From positions 1,488,001-1,552,000 of the forward strand of contig JADLZK010012337.1 in assembly GCA_015847255.1 (NCBI GenBank): DNA of 64,000 nt. Direction: 5' to 3'. Both the position numbers and the translations under genes were made by a program. Every line of letters begins with the position of its first letter. Position 1 is the first letter of the stretch. This stretch comes from Hyparrhenia diplandra (Eukaryota; Streptophyta; Magnoliopsida; Poales; Poaceae). This document shows, piece by piece, positions 56,041 to 64,000 of this stretch. Below the pieces are notes generated by a model. That model had not been told where the DNA came from. It worked only from the letters and a program-made list of their open reading frames with translations, and searched no databases.

Positions 56041-59024
56041 CTCCCTCCGTCCCACAAAACATGCAATTCTCGTTTTCCGATAAGTCAACCGATTCCAACT
56101 TTGACTAAATTTATATAAAAGATTACTAACACTTATAATACAAATTAGTATTAACTAGTTCACCAACCACGTGCTCTCGCACGGGTTAGAATCTCATGGG
56201 TTGGATAGATACTAAAAAGAATTACTTATATTACATATCTTTTTCTCTTCACTATTTTTTTCTAATAAATAAGTGCACCTTTTGACTTCTACTTTTTATT
56301 TGACCGTTTGTTTTATTTAGAAAAATTATTGAATATTATTTGTTTTGTTATTACTTATTCAATCATTTATGATATTTTCATAATAGTTTATTTCTTTTTT
56401 TATTTATGTAAAAAATTTAAATAAGATAAATGGTCAAAAAATTGTAAAAGTCAAAAGTTGCACTTATTTGTGGACAGAGGGTGTAGCTATATAGTAGGTA
56501 CTATATAGTTTATATTACTAAAATATTGATTTATATGTTCTTCCATCTATATCCATTGCTATTTTTTATTGACGTAGAACCTCTCTACGTATATCCAATA
56601 TACATTTAGTTTAAACATTTGCTTAAACTATTATAATCTTAGCTCGTCTCTATTTTAATGATATAAACCAAAATTTTGATTATTTTCCAATTTTTTAAGC
56701 TTATTAATTCCTAATACACAATAGCTATTATTTACAATGTTGATTATTCTCTACCAAGTGATAATGTTTTAGCTCTTTAAAAAAAAAAAAATTAGGATCT
56801 ACCTTTTTTATTTATTCATTTTCATAATAGTAATTTATTCTTAATCTTATTTTAGCACCATCAAATGTTTTTAGCTGACAAATAAATAAATTTAAAATGT
56901 ACATACTCTTATTTCGTTCTTATATGTGATATTAGGAAAATCTACACATTAATCTTCAGCTTTTGATCTAGTTATTGAAATATTTTTTACATGTACTAAT
57001 TTGATCCAATATACATTTTTCTTAGCAACATTAGAAAGTAATTCGAGTTAATTCAATGGCATTATTATTAAGTTGCAAATAGTCCTTGAACCTAGTGTGG
57101 TTGGACCTCCTCTGTAGCACCCAATAGTCTATGTTCGAGTTCTCGCAGGGGACGGATTTCTAGGTTCGGTTAAAAAAAAAAAAAAAGGCGCGGGCTCGCC
57201 TGCCTATGGCTTAAAAAAAAACATTACTATTTAGTTATTAAAAATACCTATTGTAGTGGTTGTAGCATCGCCTTCCTCATTGGTGTTTCGCTTGTAGGTG
57301 GTCAGCGTTGATCACCTTCGTTGTTGGTAGGTAGTCGTGCCTTCTTTCGTTGGTCTTCACCAATAGATAGTTGGTCTAGTGTCGCCTTCCTCATTGGCAT
57401 CAGTTAGCATTGTACAATCACCTTTTCTCTACAGCGGTACTATTGGGGTAGGAGCCATTGCGCAGGTGGGGCCGTTCTTGATAATGTCATTGCCGACTCA
57501 GTGCATCCTCACAATATACATGGATCTATGCAAGAATATGGGGGGGGGGGGGTTGAGATTAGTACCTATGGAGGACGACATGCATGGCGCCATTACCCTC
57601 CTAGCTTGTGGAAAAGCGCCGACTTTGATCACAAGCAGACGGCACAGACCGTGTGATGATCCGAGGGAGCTTTGGATATTGATAGGTGAAGCAGGTGTTG
57701 ATTACAAAGAAATTGTTGAACGCGTCAAATTTGAGATCCCTTGAAACAAAACAAAAAGATATGGGGCTCCCATGCCGATGGTTCAATTAAAAGATTGTCA
57801 TTAAGATAGTAAAAATTCTACCTGATGCTCATTAAGGATTATTATATAAAAATTGTTTGTGTGAAGTAATTAAAGTACATTATAATCAACATAAGAATTA
57901 TTCCTACTGGTCAATATGTATTTATTATGTACGTCGCAGCAGACAGCTGGGATCAAAATAAATAGCACAAGCGTGTAGCCATGTTTATGACAAAACCTTT
58001 AGACTAATGATGCAAATGATTTGACACACATGTATACCCCGTAGTAATTAGAGCTTCAAACATTCAGTCACAACGTACGACCCACTTGGAACTTTCATTC
58101 ATGCTGTAGTACTACCTATAACTACCGTCGTCCCTTCATAATGTAAGGAAGCCATGCCATGAAAGCCGAGTAGCCTGACACACAGAAGCATTGTTGGATC
58201 GCAGCCAGGTAGCCAGGAAGAAGCAATCAACGGGAAACGTCACGGCAAAGCCTCCACGTTATTATTGATAGATAGATGCAAGCAGCAGATCAACAAAGAA
58301 ATTAATTGGGCTGGGTGGAGCACGGACCTGCCTGCTGCCAGTACGTGACGGGGACATGGAGCTCCTCAACTTCTAAGGACTCAAGGCGTGTGGGTGAAGG
58401 TGAATGCCTGGCTTCGGCTCGGCGACCAGAAGTCCCGGCGTGGAGAGGCGGCGCCCTATATTTTCTCTGTTGGAAGACGATCCCTTCCGGGCTCCGGCTC
58501 TATCCTGCTAGGGAGGATCCTTTTACGTAGATTTCTGAATAATGAATTTAATTTTTGTGTTTTTTTGAAAATAATAATAATGGCAATGGTGGGTAATTTT
58601 CTAGAGATATTTATTTTTAATTAATTTGTATATAATGGCAGTGGTGGGTAATTTACATGTATGTATAGGGGTTATTTTTATTGTGTTTTTTAATGGTAAA
58701 AGTGGGTAATTTTTTAGAAAATAAAAATAGATCGAATGACTATTATTGTAGGAGGATTGTGGATTGATGGCCAGATGTTTATGATTAATGTGAGAATTTC
58801 TAGTATTTATCTTTTTTTCTAGCGCCCTGGTGAGAATTAACGTGGAGCCTTCATTGGAGCCTCCAATTAGTAATAGTAAGATAGATTCGTGATCTAAATA
58901 TATTTTCATAATAAATTTTGTTTGAGACATGAATATTAATATTAATTACTATAAGCTTGATCAAACTTTAGTCAATTTGACTAGCACGATTCCCAAAATA
59001 AGATGTTTTTTGGGACGGAGGGAG
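56041..59024. mobile_element. Stowaway MITE split by a 2.7-kb insertion, in the NLR intron
   Basis: The ends CTCCCTCCGTCCCACAAAAC and (inverted) CTCCCTCCGTCCCAAAAAAC, with TA on both outer sides, are those of grass Stowaway (Tc1/mariner-type) MITEs. The left arm runs to about 56,150 (TTTGACTAAATTTATATAAA ... ACAAATTAGTA) and the right arm resumes at about 58,873 (AGATTCGTGATCTAAATATA ... CTTTAGTCAATTTGACTAGC). Together they give about 270 bp, a normal Stowaway size. The middle is a later insertion. Confidence 0.85.
56151..58864. mobile_element. Unclassified 2.7-kb insert inside the Stowaway MITE
   Basis: AATTAGTA is found on both sides (56,143-56,150 and 58,865-58,872), an 8-bp direct repeat compatible with a target duplication. 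The insert begins TTAACTAGTTCACCAACCAC and ends GGAGCCTTCATTGGAGCCTC followed by C. No terminal inverted repeat was found. Most of it is AT-rich. A plus-strand frame at 57,379-57,744 (ending DYKEIVERVKFEIP) has no motif I recognise. A 10-11-base G run lies at about 57,541. At 58,577-58,720 TAATGGCAGTGGTGGGTAAT-like text occurs three times. Confidence 0.5.
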
Positions 59025-59239
59025 TACTATCATTTCAGATTGAGATACTGAAATACCATTATGGCATAATTGTTTGCCTTTTGATCTTCGTGACATATCC
59101 GTCTTGTTATTTGTAGATATGCCAGATAATTACTATACCAAAATTAAGAGTCTAGCGTAGCATATTTTATTTTTGCAGCACCCAGAGTGGTGTATATATA
59201 TATGAAACATCCATTTTTGGTACATTCATTTTGAGAAAA

Positions 59240-59735
59240 AGTCCAAATTACTACCCTCAACTATGACCAAAGTCTGAATAATCCCCTAAACTATGTTTTG
59301 GTTCATTTTACCCCTAAACTATATCTTTTGGTTCATTTTATCCCTTGACGAAATTTGTTCTTTTTATTCCGCCACATATAAGAAGAATCTTAATTTAAAA
59401 TTTTGCATGGTGGTAGTGGATATCACAATCCATTTTAATAAAATATATTTTGAATTTTCATCAATATCTTTGTGTATAATTTGAATTTCAAGGATAAATT
59501 TATTAGTAAATCAAATAATGATGAAAAAATGATGATATATTTTTTCTCACATACGTTATGATGTCTGCTATCATCTTATAAAAAATCAACTTAAGATTCC
59601 ACTTGTGTGTGGAGAAACAAAAAGGGAAATTTCATCAAGGGGCAAATTGGACCAAATGACATAGTTTAAGGGGTAAAATGAACCCAAATATAGTTAGGGG
59701 GTTATTCAGACTTTGGTCATAGTTTTTATTTCCAT
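59240..59735. mobile_element. MITE with ~65-bp terminal inverted repeats
   Basis: The left arm AACTATGACCAAAGTCTGAA-TAATCCCCTAAACTAT...TTCATTTTACCCC (from 59,259) is repeated in inverse orientation at 59,660-59,724 with few mismatches. This long foldback, starting AAAAAGTCCAAATTACTACC, is a known dispersed grass MITE design. There is no coding capacity. It lies in the NLR intron. Exact ends and target duplication were not resolved. Confidence 0.8.
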
Positions 59736-59903
59736 TTTAATAAGATGAATTTGAATACTTTTTTATTTAAATATTAATTCAAATCCACTTTTTAAAGTTT
59801 TTTTTTTTTTTTTGCATTTAGAGAATGACTTATGTTTTAAAAAGTAAATATAAATTGCAATAGTATGTGGCCAAGATAATTATTTGAAGCTTCCTTCCTG
59901 CAG

Positions 59904-61480
59904 AAGGATGGCAACGTGCCTATTACTGAAAGGATCAGATTAAGGAAACAAATAAAGAGCATAGAAGATATTCTCACTTCCTCGAAGAAGTCAAATCTGT
60001 TGAATCGAATAGTAGCAGCACCGCCAAGGATGATGACAAGGAAAGTAGCAGTAACAGCACTGCCAAGAACAGTGACAAAGATAGCACAAAGAAAGGAGGC
60101 AACAAAGATAGCAGTAACAGCACTGCCAAGCAGAAAGAAATTGACAAGTTGTACGAAGCATTGAACGTAAAGTGTTTGGTCGAGACAAGGACCGTAAGCA
60201 TATAAGTGAGATGCTTCGTGAGGGGGGCAGAATCAATGCAAAGCAAGCTCGAGCACCAAGAAACCTTATTCTATGATTGGCATATATGGCATTGAGGTTC
60301 CGGAAAGACTACCCCGGCACAAGTATGTTTGTGATTATGAGAAGGATGCAGGACATTTCAAACTTATCATGTTCGTTCTTGTGGGGAAGACATTCGCGTC
60401 CATGATATATTTCGTGAAATCTTTGGACGGATCAAGCAACAAGCCAGGCCTCTCGGTACCGAAGATTCTAAAAGCCTAAAAACAGAGTTAAAAGATCTTG
60501 AAAGTCCGAAAAGCGAGTTGGAGAAAGAACTGAAAGGCGGACGCTTCTTGTTGGTACTAGATGATCTATGGGTCAATGCCGACAATACGAAAGAGCGTGA
60601 CATTCTACTTGATGCGCCGTGTTGGACAGTGGATGCGTAATCCCGGTGACAACTCAAAAGAAAGATGCACCTGCAGGCTTTAGGTGCTCATGAGAAAATG
60701 CAAATCCCAATACCGATTTGAAAAGGAGCAATACCTCTCAATGTTCATGCACTATGCCATAGATGTCGGTCAAGTTAACAAAGTGCGGATTATGGAAGAT
60801 ATGAAGCAATCGGTAGAAAAATTGCCAAAAAGCTTCGTGGGTCACCCATAGCAAAGAAGAACGCTGGCAGCCCGGCTTAAGAGTAATAACAAGATCGATT
60901 ACGGGAAACAACGGCAAACCTTGATGTGTTGAATGAAACAATGGGAGCTCGTGGTGGAGCTATCGGCAGCTTGGTGATGACATCGGGCAATGCTTTACAT
61001 ATCGCACGATTTTCCCCAAAGGATATGAAATAAAACGGGATGAGATGGTTCGACTATGGATAGCACAAGGGTTTGTAAACACCAGAAATTATGCAACAGA
61101 GGAACTGGAAGATATAGGCCGGAGCTACTTTGATCTGCCATCGACATTCTCATTTCTTCCGCAAGTCAAAAGAACATATTTTTGGCGAGGAGACCGAGGC
61201 ATTCACAATACATGACCCGATGCACGAGTTGGCGAGAGGGTTTCTAGTGACTTCTTTAGAATTGGTTCCAATGACCCACCTAAAGATATCCCCTGGAGGT
61301 GTTCACCATATCTTCATTGAGACCCACAAGGTAGCAGAGATTGCAGGGAAAATTGTGGACATAGAAAATTTGCACACCCTTATCATTAAGGAGCATCAAT
61401 TATTGTCATGGCCCAACGAAGTAAAACTCTTGGGGCGTTTGTTCATGAGGTTGACTAAAACTGCGTGTGCTGATCATTAA
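59904..61480 (+). pseudogene. NLR exon 2, linker and NB-ARC domain, frame-broken
   Basis: After a TTCCTGCAG acceptor, the linker reads ITERIRLRKQIKSIEDILTS and then (shifted) a Ser/Asn/Lys-rich repeat. NB-ARC landmarks follow: GRDKDRKHISEML, IGIYGIE at the start of the P-loop, YVCDYEKDAGHF, IFREIFGRIKQQ, kinase-2 as GGRFLLVLDDLW, then CFTYRTIFPKGYEIKRDEMV continuing RLWIAQGFV (RNBS-D), and an MHD region as IHDPMHELARGF, with IHD in place of MHD. The P-loop itself (GSGKTT) is readable only in a neighbouring frame, between a probable one-base loss (about 60,297) and one-base gain (about 60,322). Other shifts fall near 60,395, 60,640-60,720, 60,850-60,960 and 61,135. Confidence 0.85.
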
Positions 61481-62876
61481 ACTAAATAATAGTCCAAGAG
61501 AGTTGTCGGTCCCAACATCTATTGATCGGATGAAGCATCTACGTTATCTTGGTATCCATTTTCGTCATGGCTTTCCCGATCCGATTTTGCCTAGCAAATT
61601 TAGCATGCTTTACCATATCCAGACCATAGATATTCCTTGCCTCTGAGCATCCCGTCATGAAGATATGGCTAATCTAACTGTTTTGCGGCACTTCCCCCGC
61701 TCCACCTTTCTCTTTCCCTAACATTGGAAGGTTTGAAAGCACCGCAAACACCGAAACGGTTTGAAGTGAAGGAGCAACCAGGGCATGAGTTGAAGCGGCT
61801 CATGCACCTAACTTGATCTTCGAGACACTCTGTTTATAACGGGGCTTGAGTTTGTCAGAAGCAAAGACCAAGCTATTCAAGCCCACCTTAGCCACAAGAA
61901 GCGACTCAGGATACTAAAGCTGGACTTCCATTCCGCCAAGACTCAGGATCCAGACGTGGAAGCAGAGGTGCTTGAGGGGCTTTGCCCCCCAAGGGATATT
62001 CAAGAGCTCCATATCTGGTTCTACAAGGGTTCAAGGTATCCTAGCTGGATGTTGAGTTGCATCAGACCAGACACCCCAAAGCAACTCGCGCTCACTTGAA
62101 CTCTTTCATTGCAGCAAGCCGGCATCTATTCACGAAGGTAGTGAACTCTTCATTGGTCCGCGCATGAGCTACGCATTCAACATTGTCACTGGGACAGCTT
62201 GCCCGAAAATATTGAAAGCCTGGTGTGGCTTGAAACATTGAAAATTAAGTTCTGCAGAAAGATGGAACATCTTCCGAGGCTGCCACGGGCTCTTAAAACG
62301 ATTAAAATCAGTTGGTGCGACATGCTGAGGAGTATTGGTATTATGGATTGCCCAAGACTTGAATTCATAATGGAAAAGGAGAAACGTCCTGAAGCCTGTA
62401 CGTCACAGGAATACTGCCAAGACACAGCACCTACCGGTACTCCAGAGCAATCTCTGTATGGAATGATTCCTTGTCCATGCCTAGTAACTCTAGAGATAAG
62501 TGACTGTGCTAACTTGGTAACACTTCCAAATCTACCACCGTCCCTCAAGAGTTTGAAAATCCACGAGTGCTGGGAGCTCTGTTCCGTGTCAGGGCAGCTG
62601 GGTCAACTCGAGAAACTAGAAATTTTCAAGTGCCATAAGTTACAGTCAGTCGATTCATTGGGAGATGCGCCATCATTAGAAACACTGTCTCTTTACAGCT
62701 GTGAATGCCTTGCATCCTTAGGATCCAGCGTTGGCCCTAGGAGTTACTCTGCTCTTCGAAAACTTCAGATCGATCTCGCCCCTCGCTATGGATATGAAGC
62801 AGTTTAACAAAAACGTGCTTGACGGCCTTGCATACAAAGAAATATCACATGCTCTTTCAAGCTACCCAGATGAAAG
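61481..62876 (+). pseudogene. NLR exon 2, leucine-rich repeats
   Basis: LRR text such as MKHLRYLGIHF, LPENIESLVWLETLKIKFC, LPRALKTIKISWCDML, PCLVTLEISDCANLVTLPNL, PPSLKSLKIHECWEL, LEKLEIFKCHKLQSV and APSLETLSLYSCECLASL gives at least eight repeats. The part from 62,199 to about 62,760 is open. Upstream (61,480-62,190) and near 62,765 the frame shifts. It closes with DGLAYKEISHALSSYPDE, a common end of grass CC-NLR LRR regions, just before a GT donor at 62,877. LRRs sense effectors or guard proteins. Confidence 0.82.
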
Positions 62877-63164
62877 GTATACTGTTCATTTCTTTTTTCT
62901 TTATTTCCTTAAGTTCTTCTTCCTATGTTTTATATACGCCGCAAATCCACACTATGTAAACCTTAGTCAGGTACAAGACCCTGCGGCTGCATTTGTTATA
63001 GATGTCTGGTACATTAGTTTTATGTAGGCGAATGTCTGCAATCTGGTTTTTAGGCTGTCCTTTTTGTCTCTGATGATGTAAACCCATGCACATTGTTGGT
63101 TCATTTCATATAATTATTGATTTCTATTCTTGGAAAATTATTAACGTGTATTTTCCATTTTCAG

Positions 63165-63192
63165 TGACAGCGATTTCAGTGATAGCGACTAA
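63165..63192 (+). pseudogene. Last NLR exon, acidic tail
   Basis: A 288-nt GT-AG intron (62,877-63,164, acceptor TTTTCAG) joins the LRR end in phase to a short exon reading S-DSDFSDSD-stop (TAA at 63,190-63,192). Short Ser/Asp tails in a separate last exon are seen in related grass NLRs. This rests on splice motifs and frame continuity only. Confidence 0.6.
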
Positions 63193-64000
63193 GCTATGGG
63201 AACGAAAAACATGGAAATATTTTACCCCATGGTGTTGAGATGGGGTGGTGCGGCATCATCGAAGTAGTACTGAAATGAATAATGAGATCCTGAAACCCTT
63301 GTTGAGGTGCTGAAGCTGTTCTGGAGGGAATCAGTTCCAACTTCCAGGACTGGAGACACTCATGGAGCAGATCATTGTTGTCCCATTTTCTATTTGCCAG
63401 GCCCAAGCTATGACGAAGCCGGATTCTGTTTTGTCAACTGCACATATGGTTCTTTCTTTGCATAAGTTTGGATTGTGGAAAACTTTCCTTATTATAACTT
63501 CTGTGTTCGTAGTTCTGCCCTGTTTGCCTAATTGGTTTGAGTGCGCGACTGGCGACTGCCCGTGTGCGTGTTCATGCAGAGACGTGCTGCTGTGTATTGT
63601 TATGAATAAGTTAAAGGAAACAAGCAAGTGACCCTTTGTCTGTGGAACACATATGGTTCCACGGTTTGAAACCATCTTTCTTGTTTGTTGAGATGGTTGT
63701 CGGACATACTGTTATCAGTCTGTAATGTATATAAGGTTGAAACCATTGTTATTTATTTATTTATTTATTTTGATCAAAGGTTGAAACCATTGTGATCCAT
63801 GTTATTGCATCCCTTGTGTTCAGGTTTCAGAAATGGAACTCTGCACCATCAAGTTTTTCGGAAGCAGAGTGGGCATTGGCATTCAGAACAGAGAAGGCAA
63901 TAATCGATGCACAACACAGCCCATTGGAGTGTGGGCCTCGGGAAATTCGTGATCCGGCGTTCGGCCCTTAAAGAGTTTTAGGCCATGGGCTTTAGCCCTG
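63193..64000. other. Downstream region of the NLR gene
   Basis: No gene recognised. A (TTTA)n run lies at about 63,750-63,768. 63,830-64,000 carries a diverged copy of the dispersed repeat also seen at 34,690-34,965 (AACTCTGCACCA, GAGTGTGGGCCTCGGG, GGCCCTTAAAGAGTTTTAGG, CCATGGGCTTTAG) and continues beyond the window. Confidence 0.5.

Larger units (their letters stand above)
45643..63192 (+). pseudogene. CC-NBS-LRR (NLR) disease-resistance gene, disrupted by nested transposons and frameshifts
   Basis: CC-type NLRs are cytoplasmic immune receptors. Inferred structure: exon 1 (45643-45997 joined to 55242-56029) codes the Rx-type coiled coil; an intron (56030-59903) holds MITEs; exon 2 (59904-62876) codes linker, NB-ARC and LRR; a short exon 3 (63165-63192) ends DSDFSDSD-stop. 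A 9.24-kb LTR element splits exon 1. The deduced frame crosses its target site without interruption once the element and one duplication are set aside. Exon 2 has at least six frame breaks, including around the P-loop. The gene cannot produce a full receptor as shown. Some breaks could be assembly errors, but the insertion has perfect target duplications and is real. Exon borders are inferred. Confidence 0.85.

Noticed and set aside
57379..57744. 121-codon plus-strand frame in the nested insert
   Set aside because: No recognised motif; contains a G11 run; start and context are not gene-like.
1..64000. CRISPR arrays, operons, riboswitches, prokaryotic features
   Set aside because: The window is plant nuclear DNA; the direct repeats are tandem duplications or transposon parts without regular unique spacers.

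Overview
The window looks like nuclear DNA of a grass (Poaceae), most likely a PACMAD/panicoid species. The reasons are split genes with short GT-AG introns, strong GC swings between GC-rich gene-like blocks and AT-rich flanks, and several transposon families typical of grasses: a Stowaway MITE with CTCCCTCCGTCCCA ends, Au-type SINEs, a CACTA element with GTCCCGGTTCTAG subterminal motifs, a second CACTA end built of TTTGCCGAGTG motifs, and grass Ty3 and SIRE-type LTR elements. No organellar, rRNA or true tRNA gene was recognised. All calls come from reading the sequence; no database search was run.

Layout. 1-8.45 kb: transposon remnants (transposase-associated fragment, two tRNA-derived SINEs, a Tourist-like MITE, a LINE reverse-transcriptase fragment) around a small two-exon defensin gene on the minus strand (4637-4991). 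8.45-18.97 kb: one Ty3/gypsy element on the minus strand with 434/440-bp LTRs and a TCCAT target duplication. Besides decayed gag-pol it carries a spliced gene in the opposite orientation with its own TATA box and a region resembling the plant 'Transposase_28' family. 19-30.85 kb: gene-poor sequence, a broken CACTA end (22.85-24.27 kb) and a complete CACTA element (25,931-30,847, GAA duplications) containing about 2.7 tandem copies of a ~505-bp unit. 32.67-33.32 kb: a three-exon ERG28-like sterol-biosynthesis gene with a good TATA box. 33.7-34.6 kb: a Mutator-like long-TIR element. 35.56-36.0 kb: a Bowman-Birk/WIP1-like inhibitor gene (minus strand) with a one-base frame break. 36.3-45.3 kb: two decayed MULE transposase C-termini, MITEs, two very GC-rich blocks and five copies of a small module, two of them inside a ~500-bp duplication spaced 2 kb apart.

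45.6-63.2 kb: a single CC-NBS-LRR (NLR) resistance gene, now a pseudogene. Its coiled-coil exon is split by a 9.24-kb SIRE-type gag-only LTR element (45,998-55,236, LTRs 2,356 bp each, CTATC duplications). Removing the element and one duplication leaves an open frame across the junction. Its intron holds a Stowaway MITE that itself carries a 2.7-kb insert, plus another MITE. The NB-ARC/LRR exons contain several frameshifts, including a pair that puts the P-loop out of frame. The last exon (63,165-63,192) ends in an acidic tail.

Functionally the ordinary genes are defence related (defensin, protease inhibitor, NLR) apart from the ERG28 homologue; there is no sign that they form a pathway. Small indels are frequent in genes and between the two LTRs of the young element, often in homopolymers, so some frame breaks may be assembly errors rather than true mutations.
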